The notes under the pieces were generated by a model. That model was not told the origin of the DNA. It saw only the letters and a list, made by a program, of their open reading frames with translations, and did not search any database. Shown here piece by piece: positions 34,035 to 42,813 of a DNA stretch of 64,000 nt (position 1 is the stretch's first letter; each line of letters opens with the position of its first letter). Source of the stretch: Chryseobacterium cupriresistens (lineage in GTDB: Bacteria; Bacteroidota; Bacteroidia; Flavobacteriales; Weeksellaceae); assembly GCF_046614675.1 (NCBI RefSeq), contig NZ_JBKKJT010000002.1, forward strand, positions 620,001 through 684,000, in the 5' to 3' direction. Position numbers and translations under genes: made by a program.

Positions 34035-34147
34035 AGGCTTTTTAGTACAATAAAGACAATCATAATACAGGATTTATTCATAGGTCTTTTCTTTTTTTAG
34101 TGTTTAAAAATCATTTTTTCAATAGGGAAATCTCGATGAAAATTCCG

Positions 34148-34155
34148 TACATTTG
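34148..34155 (+). promoter_or_regulatory. -7 element of glyA
   Basis: TACATTTG, an exact TAnnTTTG match, 29 bases before the ATG at 34185. It overlaps the end of the longer frame's GTG, which supports the downstream start. Confidence 0.5.
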
Positions 34156-34184
34156 GGGTGAAAATTTCAAAAACTAAAAGTAAA

Positions 34185-35450
34185 ATGGATATTATTTTCG
34201 ACCTGATTGAAAAGGAAAGACAAAGACAAACCCATGGTTTAGAGCTTATTGCATCAGAAAATTTTGTTTCTGAAAATGTAATGAAAGCAATGGGAAGTGT
34301 ACTGACAAATAAATATGCTGAAGGATATCCCGGAAAAAGATATTACGGAGGATGTGAAGTAGTAGATGAGGTTGAAACTTTAGCGATCAACAGAGCTAAA
34401 GAACTTTTCGGAGTTGACTACGTGAATGTTCAGCCACATTCCGGTTCTCAGGCGAATGCAGCCATTTATCTTGCCGTTTTGAAACCAGGTGATAAAATCA
34501 TGGGGATGGACCTTTCAATGGGAGGACACCTTACTCACGGTTCTGCGGTGAACTTCTCAGGAATTCAATATAATGTAGTTTCTTACGGAGTTCAGCAGGA
34601 AACAGGTCTTATTGATTATGACCAAATGAGAGAAGTAGCGTTGAGAGAAAAACCAAAAATGCTTATCGCAGGTTTCTCAGCGTATTCCAGAGATTTAGAT
34701 TATGCTAAATTCAGAGAAGTAGCAGACGAAGTTGGGGCTACCCTTTGGGCAGATATCGCTCACCCGGCTGGTTTAGTAGCAAAAGGATTATTAAACTCAC
34801 CATTCGAACACTGTCATGTTGTAACTACTACTACTCACAAAACGCTGAGAGGACCAAGAGGAGGTATGATCATGATGGGAAAAGACTTTGAAAATACATA
34901 CGGTCACAAAACTCCAAAAGGAGAAATCAAAATGATGAGCCAGGTGCTGGACGGAGCTGTATTCCCGGGTATTCAGGGAGGACCTCTTGAGCACGTGATT
35001 GCTGGTAAGGCTGTAGCTTTCGGGGAAGCTTTGGATGTACAGTTCGAAAATTATGCAAAACAGGTTAAATCTAATGCTCAGGCATTATCAAAAGCAATGA
35101 TCGACAGAGGTTTTGATATCGTAAGCGGTGGTACAGATAATCACCTGATGCTGGTAGATCTCAGAAATAAAGGAGTAAACGGTAAAGAAACCGAAAAAGC
35201 ATTGGTACTTGCTGATATTACATGTAACAAAAATATGGTTCCATTTGATGATAAATCACCATTTACAACATCTGGTATCAGATTGGGAACTGCTGCGATT
35301 ACAACAAGAGGATTGAAAGAAAACGATATGGATACTATTGCAGGATTGATTTCTGAAGTGGTAGACAATATCAAAAATGAAGAGGTTCTTGGATCTGTAA
35401 GAAAGAAAGTGAACGAATTAATGGAAGGTAAAGCTCTGTTCAATTACTAA
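34185..35450 (+). CDS. glyA: Serine hydroxymethyltransferase
   Basis: A 421-residue PLP enzyme interconverting serine and glycine with tetrahydrofolate, a main source of one-carbon units. The PLP lysine lies in VTTTTHKTLRGPRGG (near residue 223). Further signatures are LIASENF, NKYAEGYPGKRYYGG and PHSGSQAN. The frame is open from a GTG nine codons upstream, but the ATG of MDIIFDLI matches the family start and lies after the promoter. A terminator follows. Confidence 0.97.
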   Translation: MDIIFDLIEKERQRQTHGLELIASENFVSENVMKAMGSVLTNKYAEGYPGKRYYGGCEVVDEVETLAINRAKELFGVDYVNVQPHSGSQANAAIYLAVLKPGDKIMGMDLSMGGHLTHGSAVNFSGIQYNVVSYGVQQETGLIDYDQMREVALREKPKMLIAGFSAYSRDLDYAKFREVADEVGATLWADIAHPAGLVAKGLLNSPFEHCHVVTTTTHKTLRGPRGGMIMMGKDFENTYGHKTPKGEIKMMSQVLDGAVFPGIQGGPLEHVIAGKAVAFGEALDVQFENYAKQVKSNAQALSKAMIDRGFDIVSGGTDNHLMLVDLRNKGVNGKETEKALVLADITCNKNMVPFDDKSPFTTSGIRLGTAAITTRGLKENDMDTIAGLISEVVDNIKNEEVLGSVRKKVNELMEGKALFNY

Positions 35451-35470
35451 CAGACATTCCAATATCATAT

Positions 35471-35500
35471 AAAGAATGGGCGGATTGCTCATTCTTTTTT
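35471..35500 (+). terminator. glyA terminator
   Basis: AAAGAATGGGC (35471-35481) pairs with GCTCATTCTTT (35487-35497), one G-T wobble, followed by T residues. recX starts eight bases later. Confidence 0.8.
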
Positions 35501-35507
35501 TATTCAA

Positions 35508-35966
35508 ATGGAAAAGAAATCGTATACCTTCGATGAAATTAAGCAGAAACTGGTTAATTACTGTGTTTACCAGGATCGCTGTCATGCCGAAGTGGAACAG
35601 AAGATGAGGGAGTTTTTGCTTATTGATGAAGCGAAAGAAGAAATTATTTTATTTCTTCTGAAAGAAAATTATCTCAACGAAGAAAGGTTTACCCGAAGCT
35701 ATATCCGGGGGAAATTTTACATCAAACATTGGGGGAAAACCAAAATTAAAATCAATCTGAAACAAAAACAGATTTCTGAGAAGTTGATAAACTCATGTTT
35801 TGATGAAATTGATGATGTTGATTATGAAAAAACAATCAGAAAAATTTATGATAATTATTACACCAAACAAACAGGCTTGAAAGAATATCAAAAAAAAACC
35901 AAAACTATAAAACATTTGATGAGTAAAGGTTTTGAATATGAGAAAATAATCGATATTTTTGGCTAA
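35508..35966 (+). CDS. recX: Regulatory protein RecX
   Basis: A 152-residue basic, all-helical protein of the RecX family, which modulates RecA filament growth. It has the family's three-helix repeats with YLNEERFTRSYIRGKF and HWGKTKIKINLKQKQIS, and a C-terminal repeat ending SKGFEYEKIIDIFG. The length is within the family range. recA is not adjacent. Confidence 0.88.
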   Translation: MEKKSYTFDEIKQKLVNYCVYQDRCHAEVEQKMREFLLIDEAKEEIILFLLKENYLNEERFTRSYIRGKFYIKHWGKTKIKINLKQKQISEKLINSCFDEIDDVDYEKTIRKIYDNYYTKQTGLKEYQKKTKTIKHLMSKGFEYEKIIDIFG

Positions 35967-36322
35967 ATATTAATAAATTTAAAAAAAAACTTGAAGTATG
36001 ACTTATAGAAAAAAAACAATCAGTTCATGGAAATATGTTGATATATAAACATTTAATAATTATTTTAAAGAAAAACAGCTGATAACAAGAATTTATACAG
36101 GTAAATATTATCTTCATAAAGAGTTTATATGGTATGATTTTTGTCTCTGGATTTAGCTGTATCGAAATGAAATTGTTAGATTTTATAAATATAACATCAA
36201 ATTTATTTTTGATTTCAACATATTGAAATAAATTTATTTATTTTTGCATGATTGTATCAAAATTATCTTTGATTGGATAATCAGATATTATACCTAATTA
36301 AATATGAACACCAATACAGACA
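35967..36322. other. AT-rich leader of the polysaccharide locus
   Basis: A 356-base, very AT-rich region without a gene. It must contain the main promoter of the following 26-gene locus. Two TAnnTTTG boxes are seen, at 36204-36211 and 36239-36246. No UpxY-like antiterminator gene precedes the locus, and no clear hairpin regulator is visible. Confidence 0.5.
36239..36246 (+). promoter_or_regulatory. Candidate -7 element of the polysaccharide locus
   Basis: TATTTTTG matches TAnnTTTG and would give a leader of about 70 bases before the ATG at 36323. The alternative box at 36204-36211 is equally good; neither has a -33 TTG at ideal spacing. Confidence 0.35.
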
Positions 36323-38251
36323 ATGTACAATTCTCTTAGAAAAACAATATTTGGAGGGGATAATGTTGTCAATCTCTCAGACGTAAGATATCTTCCTAGA
36401 TGGATAATTCTTGTAATAGACATTATTATTCTTGTAATATCTTTATTTCTTTCCACTTACATTATCGCAAAGATTACCAAGCAGGAATTTATATATCATG
36501 ATGATAAAAGCCTGATTTTCGCTTTTATTATCCTTGTGAATGCTGCTTTTATGTATGTCTTCAAGACTTATGCCGGGATTATCCGTCACTCCACATTTAT
36601 AGACTTATTTAAGCTTCTGATATCCTGTTTTTGCACAATGCTGGCTATCGGAACAATAAACATCTGCTATTTCTGGATCACAGGAAGTAAGTTTATCCTT
36701 ACTCCTTATCTGATGCTTTATTTCGTAATTTCATTTATGGGATTATTTCTTTTCAGACTCTATGTGAAGGAATTTTTCCATATTGTGAGGGAATACAGAA
36801 GAAGCGCACTGAAAAAAAGAATTTTAGTATTGGGAATTGATGAGCAGTCTATTGCTATTGCACGTGCAATTCTTGATAACCCGAGTTTACCTTATCAGGT
36901 AGTAGGTTTCTTGACACAAAGAACAGATTCTAAAAGAGCGTCCCTGTTGGGAAAGCCCATTTATGAAAAAGAAAAAATAGAAGAAAATACCAAAGAAGAT
37001 CTTATTATTGACGGCGTTCTTATTGTTAAAGAAATGATGGCCAGAGATGAGATGAATTCATGGGTGAATCTATTTTTAGAGAAAGATCTTAATGTTTTTA
37101 AAGCACCATCAGTACAAAAACTGAGAGACAGTGATCTAGGTGGGTCTATTAGAAACCTTCAGATTGAAGATTTGTTAAATAGAAAACCTATCAAAATCCA
37201 GAACGAAAAAGTTAAAAGCAGACATTTTGATAGAACAGTATTAGTAACCGGTGGAGCGGGATCCATTGGAAGTGAGATCGTAAGACAGGTTGCTCTTTTC
37301 AATCCTTCATTGATTGTCGTTTTAGATCAGGCAGAAACACCACTTTATGAAATTGAACTTGAAATGAGAGAAAAGTTCCCTCATATCGCTTTCAAATTTG
37401 TCTTGGGAGATGTATCCAATCATCACAGGATGGAATCTCTTTTCCAGACCTATAATTTCTCAATGGTATATCATGCGGCTGCTTATAAACATGTACCTTT
37501 AGTAGAGGAAAACCCTCATGAAGCGATCTTTGTTAATATATTAGGTTCTAAGATTGTTGCAAAACTATCCAGCAAGTATAAAGTAAACAGGTTCGTAATG
37601 GTATCTACAGATAAAGCTGTAAATCCAACCAATGTAATGGGAGCTTCAAAGCGTGCTGCTGAACTTTTTGTACAATCGCTTCAGAATGTTGAAGGTAACG
37701 TTACCAAATTTATTACAACAAGATTTGGAAATGTATTAGGATCCAACGGTTCTGTAATTCCTCATTTTAAAAAGCAGATTGAAGCCGGAGGGCCGGTAAC
37801 AATTACTCATCCGGAAATTGTAAGATATTTCATGACAATTCCTGAGGCATGTGAACTGGTACTTCAGGCCGGAACAATGGGAGAAGGAGGTGAGATCTTT
37901 GTTTTTGATATGGGTGAGCCTGTAAAAATTATTGATCTTGCGAAAAGAATGATAAAGTTATCAGGATTCGAACCTAATATAGATATCAAGATCATCTATA
38001 CGGGATTGAGACCGGGAGAAAAACTGTATGAAGAACTTCTGAGTGATGATGCAAAAACACTTCCTACTCATAACGACAAAATTATGATTTCTAAAGATCC
38101 TTCAATGGGATTTGAAGATATAGACAGGCTTACTAAAGAAATTACCAAGGCTTCCCTGCGAAGGGATAAAGTGGAGGTTGTAAGGATTCTTAAAACAATA
38201 GTGCCGGAATTCCGAAGCAATAATTCAATTTATGAAGCTTTGGATAAATAG
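36323..38251 (+). CDS. pglF: UDP-GlcNAc C6-dehydratase, PglF/WbpM/CapD type
   Basis: A 642-residue membrane-bound nucleotide-sugar dehydratase. Four N-terminal transmembrane helices (about residues 20-150) are followed by a first Rossmann-like region and the catalytic extended-SDR domain with VLVTGGAGSIGSEIVRQ near residue 308 and the active-site stretch STDKAVNPTNVMGASKR. This group converts UDP-GlcNAc to the UDP-4-keto-6-deoxy sugar. With pglE, pglD and pglC at the other end of the locus it fits the UDP-diacetylbacillosamine pathway. It is the first gene of the locus, 40 bases before wza. Confidence 0.9.
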   Translation: MYNSLRKTIFGGDNVVNLSDVRYLPRWIILVIDIIILVISLFLSTYIIAKITKQEFIYHDDKSLIFAFIILVNAAFMYVFKTYAGIIRHSTFIDLFKLLISCFCTMLAIGTINICYFWITGSKFILTPYLMLYFVISFMGLFLFRLYVKEFFHIVREYRRSALKKRILVLGIDEQSIAIARAILDNPSLPYQVVGFLTQRTDSKRASLLGKPIYEKEKIEENTKEDLIIDGVLIVKEMMARDEMNSWVNLFLEKDLNVFKAPSVQKLRDSDLGGSIRNLQIEDLLNRKPIKIQNEKVKSRHFDRTVLVTGGAGSIGSEIVRQVALFNPSLIVVLDQAETPLYEIELEMREKFPHIAFKFVLGDVSNHHRMESLFQTYNFSMVYHAAAYKHVPLVEENPHEAIFVNILGSKIVAKLSSKYKVNRFVMVSTDKAVNPTNVMGASKRAAELFVQSLQNVEGNVTKFITTRFGNVLGSNGSVIPHFKKQIEAGGPVTITHPEIVRYFMTIPEACELVLQAGTMGEGGEIFVFDMGEPVKIIDLAKRMIKLSGFEPNIDIKIIYTGLRPGEKLYEELLSDDAKTLPTHNDKIMISKDPSMGFEDIDRLTKEITKASLRRDKVEVVRILKTIVPEFRSNNSIYEALDK

Positions 38252-38266
38252 GAAAAAATATAAATG

Positions 38267-38274
38267 TATATTTG
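38267..38274 (+). promoter_or_regulatory. Internal promoter element before wza
   Basis: TATATTTG, an exact TAnnTTTG match, in the 40-base gap after pglF and 18 bases before the wza ATG at 38292. It suggests that the locus is also transcribed from a second start. Confidence 0.45.
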
Positions 38275-38291
38275 CACAATTTAACAAGATA

Positions 38292-39113
38292 ATGAAAGGA
38301 AAAATATTAACATTAGTATTGGTGTCCTCTTTGGTGATTTCCTGCAAAGTGAACCCCAATGCTAAGAATGATTTAAATTATATGCAGAATATAGAACAGG
38401 TCGCAATTAATGCATCTGCGAAAAATTCAGCAAACACAATCCAGGTGGGAGATCAGTTGGTTATTCTGATCACTGCAAAAGATATGGATGTTGTAAAGCC
38501 TTTTAATCAGAATTATTCTTCCTCAGAACTTATCCAGACAAATGCAATGGCCGGCGGAAATACTCCTAATCAGGGATCAACAGTAATTTCAGGACCAACT
38601 TATATTGTAGATGCAAATGGAGATGTCGACTTCCCTATATTAGGTAAACTGAATACATCGGATAAAAGTTTGACCGCTTTTAAAGACGAACTTAGAGAAA
38701 AAATGACGAGATATGTTATTAACCCAACAATTAATATCAGGCTCTCAAATTTTAAAGTTACAGTACTTGGAGAAGTCAGCAGACAGGGAGACTATACTAT
38801 AGCAAGCGGGCAGGCAACTATTTTAAATGCATTAGGTATGGCTGGTGACCTGACGCAATATGGGAAAAGAGAAGACATATTGGTAATCAGAACAGAAAAT
38901 GGTGTTGTTTCTCATGGCCGTATTAATATTCGGGATGCCAATCTCATTAATTCTCCTTATTACAACCTGAAGCAAGGGGATGCCATTATTGTTTCCTCAA
39001 GTAATACCAAAGATGTTTTAGCAAAACAGAATCCCAATACAACTCTTTACCTTACGGCAGCTTCTATAGCTATCACAGCAATAGCAGTAGTAATAAGTTT
39101 ATTTAAGAAATAA
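38292..39113 (+). CDS. wza: Polysaccharide export lipoprotein, Wza family
   Basis: A 273-residue outer-membrane export protein. The lipobox is LVISC with Cys18, so it is a lipoprotein. A polysaccharide biosynthesis/export domain (residues about 48-150, VDFPILGKLNTS) is followed by an SLBB domain (VTVLGEVSRQGDYTI) and a C-terminal helix (about 248-270) that may be the outer-membrane pore helix. The frame is open 20 codons upstream within pglF, but the ATG of the lipoprotein signal at 38292 is the sensible start. Confidence 0.92.
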   Translation: MKGKILTLVLVSSLVISCKVNPNAKNDLNYMQNIEQVAINASAKNSANTIQVGDQLVILITAKDMDVVKPFNQNYSSSELIQTNAMAGGNTPNQGSTVISGPTYIVDANGDVDFPILGKLNTSDKSLTAFKDELREKMTRYVINPTINIRLSNFKVTVLGEVSRQGDYTIASGQATILNALGMAGDLTQYGKREDILVIRTENGVVSHGRINIRDANLINSPYYNLKQGDAIIVSSSNTKDVLAKQNPNTTLYLTAASIAITAIAVVISLFKK

Positions 39114-39121
39114 AAAAATTA

Positions 39122-41512
39122 ATGAACACCCAACAGTCTTCAGCACCTTTAGAAGTAGAAAATAGTTCAAGGAATATTGATATTAATGAAATAGTAAAGC
39201 CCTATTTAAGAAAATGGCCGTGGTTTGCTCTGAGTGCCTTTATTGCTTTGGTAATTGGCTATATTGCATTGAAATTTATGACTCCTGTTTACAATGTACA
39301 GACAACAGTACTTGTAAAAGATGCTAAAAACTCCTCGTCTCCCATAAATAATGATTTGGGTGTTTTACCAGACTTTTCGAATTTAGGTGGTCTGAAAACA
39401 AACAGTATTGCTAATGAAATTGAGATGCTGAAGTCAAAAAGACTAATGAAAGAAGTAGTCATTAATAAAAACCTTCAGACCGATATTTTTGCAAAGTCTA
39501 AACTTAGAAAAATTGAACTCTATAAAGATACCTCACCGATTGAAGTAAGGGTAATTAATGAAAAACCGGGGGGGATTTCTACTCCTGTTCTGCTAAAAAT
39601 AGAGGGGGAAAAACTAATAGTAAGTACAGACGAACCTCAAAAAGAAATTATTACCGGTTATGGTAAGACAATAGGTCTTCCCTTTGCCAATATTATTATC
39701 ACTAAAAATGATAAATATAATCCGGCTGCTTTAAAAAAAGTAAATCTGAATGATCTTGAACTTTACATTTCAACAGTAGATGCAAAAGTAGACATGCTGC
39801 AAAGCATGCTTGCGGTTAGCTTAATTAATAAGGATGCTACTGTATTAAAATTGGATATGAGCTATCCACAAATTACAAAAGCGGAAGATGTACTTAATGC
39901 TTTGGTTGTAGCATATAACAATGACGCTATTTTAGATAAGAATTCTGAATCTAAAAAGACATTGGACTTTATTGAAGACAGAATTAAAAGACTTACTGGA
40001 GAACTTGGGGATGTAGAAAGTCAAAAAGAAATATTTAAATCCAAAAATAACCTTACAGATCTTGAAACAGAAGCAAAAATAAGCCTGGAAAGTTCTGCCG
40101 CAGCAAGAGAAAAACAGCTTGATGTAGATGCACAGCTGGAACTTACTAATGCTTTGATCAGTTTTGTAAATAAACAGGGCCAGTATCAGGCTTTACCTTC
40201 CAATGTAGGACTAAAAAACCCTGAAGCTATTGCAGGAATTGCTACTTACAACCAGCTGGTTCTTCAGAGAAACAGGTTTTTAGAGTCTGCAACTGTAGAA
40301 AACCCAACAGTGGTAGATATTACCAAACAGATCAACACAATGCGTCAATCTATTGAGCAGAGTTTGCAGAGAAACAAAACAGGTCTTGAGCTGGCAAGAA
40401 ATGAATATCTTGGTGAGCAGAATAAAGTTTCAGATAAAATATCTAAACTTCCTTCTATTGAAAAAATGTTCAGAAGTATTGAAAGACAGCAGCAGATTAA
40501 GGAGAATTTATACTTGTTATTACTTCAAAAGAGAGAAGAAACAGCAATTGCTGAATCTATTACTGCACCTAAAGCAAGAATAATAGATAAAGCATACGCG
40601 TCATCAAGCCCTATTGCACCTAACAGAAAGATTGTCCTTATTTCATCATTGTTTTTGGGACTGTTAATTCCATTTTTGATTATTTATTTATCTACTATTT
40701 TCAACAATAAGGTTGTTACAAAACACGATCTTGAAAAGCTGGTACATGCACCTATTATTGCAGAACTGCCAAGTCTTGAAAAAGGAGACTCTGAGATTGT
40801 TAAAATGAATGATATTACTCCTATGGCGGAAGCATTCAGAATTCTTATTACCAATATGAATTTCATGCTTTCAAAAGAGAAAAAAGGAAAAATAGTATTT
40901 GTTACTTCAACGGTAAAAGGAGAAGGGAAAACATTCACATCTGTAAACTTGGCTTTAACATTAGCCAATCCTAAGAAAAAAGCAATTATCATAGGGTCTG
41001 ATATCAGAAACCCGCAGCTTCAGAGATATAATCCTGCCAGAAAAGGACTTGCCGGGCTTACGGAGTATCTTTACAATGACGATACTAAACTTGAAGACAT
41101 TATTCATGTATCATCTTTTAATCCTTATCTGGATGTAATTTATTCAGGAATGATTCCACCGAACCCGACAGAATTGCTATCTAACGGCCGTTATGAAATT
41201 CTTCTGACGGAATTGAAAGAAAAATATGAATATATTATTCTCGATACTGCACCATTGCTTCTTGTAACAGATACTTTCCTTATTGCTGAACTTTCCGATG
41301 TAACCATTTATGTTTCCAGATCTAAATACACAGAAAAGGCATTATTGGAATTTGCCAACCGAAATATTGATCAGAGAAAAATCAGAAATGTAGGATTTGT
41401 TCTTAATGATGTAAGCAGAGAAAATTTAGGATATAGTAACAAATACGGTTATGGCTATAACCAGCATACAGAACAATCTTGGTTTCAAAAAATAAAAAAT
41501 AAATTTAGTTAA
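39122..41512 (+). CDS. wzc: Polysaccharide co-polymerase and tyrosine autokinase, Wzc family
   Basis: A 796-residue inner-membrane protein that controls chain length and export. It has an N-terminal Wzz domain with transmembrane helices at about 34-52 and 505-525, a periplasmic coiled-coil region and a cytosolic BY-kinase domain with Walker A VKGEGKTF near residue 600 and Walker B-like YEYIILDTAP. The C-terminus carries a tyrosine cluster (GYSNKYGYGY), the autophosphorylation sites. No Wzb-type phosphatase is encoded in the locus. Its stop overlaps the next start by one base (TAATG). Confidence 0.94.
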   Translation: MNTQQSSAPLEVENSSRNIDINEIVKPYLRKWPWFALSAFIALVIGYIALKFMTPVYNVQTTVLVKDAKNSSSPINNDLGVLPDFSNLGGLKTNSIANEIEMLKSKRLMKEVVINKNLQTDIFAKSKLRKIELYKDTSPIEVRVINEKPGGISTPVLLKIEGEKLIVSTDEPQKEIITGYGKTIGLPFANIIITKNDKYNPAALKKVNLNDLELYISTVDAKVDMLQSMLAVSLINKDATVLKLDMSYPQITKAEDVLNALVVAYNNDAILDKNSESKKTLDFIEDRIKRLTGELGDVESQKEIFKSKNNLTDLETEAKISLESSAAAREKQLDVDAQLELTNALISFVNKQGQYQALPSNVGLKNPEAIAGIATYNQLVLQRNRFLESATVENPTVVDITKQINTMRQSIEQSLQRNKTGLELARNEYLGEQNKVSDKISKLPSIEKMFRSIERQQQIKENLYLLLLQKREETAIAESITAPKARIIDKAYASSSPIAPNRKIVLISSLFLGLLIPFLIIYLSTIFNNKVVTKHDLEKLVHAPIIAELPSLEKGDSEIVKMNDITPMAEAFRILITNMNFMLSKEKKGKIVFVTSTVKGEGKTFTSVNLALTLANPKKKAIIIGSDIRNPQLQRYNPARKGLAGLTEYLYNDDTKLEDIIHVSSFNPYLDVIYSGMIPPNPTELLSNGRYEILLTELKEKYEYIILDTAPLLLVTDTFLIAELSDVTIYVSRSKYTEKALLEFANRNIDQRKIRNVGFVLNDVSRENLGYSNKYGYGYNQHTEQSWFQKIKNKFS

Positions 41513-42807
41513 TGGCAACAACATATAAAATAGCGGTTATAGGCCAGGGTTATGTAGGTCTTCCTTTATCTCTTGAATTTGCAGATCATTATCCTGTCTT
41601 TGGATTTGATATCAATACACAGCGTGTTGATCAGCTTAATAACGGAAAGGATATAACGCTTGAAGCTGATGTTGATAAATTAAATAACGGACTGAAAAAA
41701 TACAGGGAATCTAATGGCTCTTTAGGTTATAAAGCAACAAGCCAGTTATCTGATATTGCTGAAGCTAATGTTTTCATTGTAACAGTTCCTACCCCTATTG
41801 ATAAATATAATGCTCCCGATCTTAATCCATTGATTTCGGCCTCAAAAATGTTGGGAGAAATTATTAAAAAAGATGATATTGTTATTTATGAATCTACAGT
41901 TTTTCCTGGGTGTACAGAAGAAGAATGTGTGCCGGTTCTTGAAAAATATTCAGGACTTAAGTTTAATGAAGACTTTTTTGTAGGCTACTCTCCGGAAAGA
42001 ATTAATCCGGGAGATAAGGTAAATACGCTTACCAGTGTTAAAAAAGTAACTTCAGGTTCTACAGAAAAGATTGCCGAAGAAGTAGATAATCTATATAAGA
42101 AAATCATTACAGCCGGAACTCATAAAGCACCTAGTATTAAAGTTGCAGAAGCTTCAAAAGCTATTGAAAATGCACAGAGAGATGTTAATATTTCTTTTGT
42201 TAACGAATTAGCATTAATCTTTGATAGGGTAGGTATTGATACGAATGATGTATTGGAAGCTGCAGGAACAAAATATAATTTCCTTAAATATAAACCAGGA
42301 TTGGTGGGAGGACACTGTATTTCCGTAGATCCTTATTATCTTGCACACAAAGCGGAACAGCTGGGATATCATCCAGATGTGATCTTATCTGGAAGACGAG
42401 TAAACGATTCTATTGCAAAGTTTGTGGCTGCTAAAGTCGTGAAGCTTCTGATTGCAAAAGGAGGAGTGATCAAAAATTCGAATGCGCTGATTTTAGGAGT
42501 TACATTCAAAGAAAACTGTCCGGATGTCAGAAATACTAAAGTTGTAGATATCTATAGAGAACTTGCTGATTTCGGAGTAAATGTTGATATTTATGATCCG
42601 TGGGCAAGCAAAGAAGAAGTAAAGCACGAATATGGAATTGATATTCTTGACGTTCTTCAGGAAGGTAAAAAGTATGATTCTTTAGTGATTGCAGTATCTC
42701 ATAATGAGTTCCTGGAAATGGATCTGGATCTGCTTAAAAAAGAAAATGCAGTGGTTTTTGATACCAAAGCATGTTTAGACAGAAATCTGGTTGATGCAAG
42801 ATTATAA
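41512..42807 (+). CDS. wbpA: UDP-N-acetyl-hexosamine 6-dehydrogenase, WbpA type
   Basis: A 431-residue nucleotide-sugar dehydrogenase that oxidises C6 of a UDP-N-acetylhexosamine to the uronic acid with two NAD+. It has the Rossmann motif VIGQGYVGLPLS (residues 9-20), the TVPTPID segment, the YSPERINPGD motif and the catalytic Cys269 in GGHCISVDPYYL. It resembles WbpA/TviB, which use UDP-GlcNAc, more than UDP-glucose dehydrogenases. With wbpE, wbpD and wbpB downstream it should start the UDP-GlcNAc(3NAc)A pathway. Confidence 0.92.
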   Translation: MATTYKIAVIGQGYVGLPLSLEFADHYPVFGFDINTQRVDQLNNGKDITLEADVDKLNNGLKKYRESNGSLGYKATSQLSDIAEANVFIVTVPTPIDKYNAPDLNPLISASKMLGEIIKKDDIVIYESTVFPGCTEEECVPVLEKYSGLKFNEDFFVGYSPERINPGDKVNTLTSVKKVTSGSTEKIAEEVDNLYKKIITAGTHKAPSIKVAEASKAIENAQRDVNISFVNELALIFDRVGIDTNDVLEAAGTKYNFLKYKPGLVGGHCISVDPYYLAHKAEQLGYHPDVILSGRRVNDSIAKFVAAKVVKLLIAKGGVIKNSNALILGVTFKENCPDVRNTKVVDIYRELADFGVNVDIYDPWASKEEVKHEYGIDILDVLQEGKKYDSLVIAVSHNEFLEMDLDLLKKENAVVFDTKACLDRNLVDARL

Positions 42808-42813
42808 AAGATC

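Noticed and set aside
34052..34095. AAAGAC/GTCTTT pairing after the TrxR-like gene as terminator
   Set aside because: Only a six-base stem with a 26-base loop; too weak to support despite the T-rich tail.
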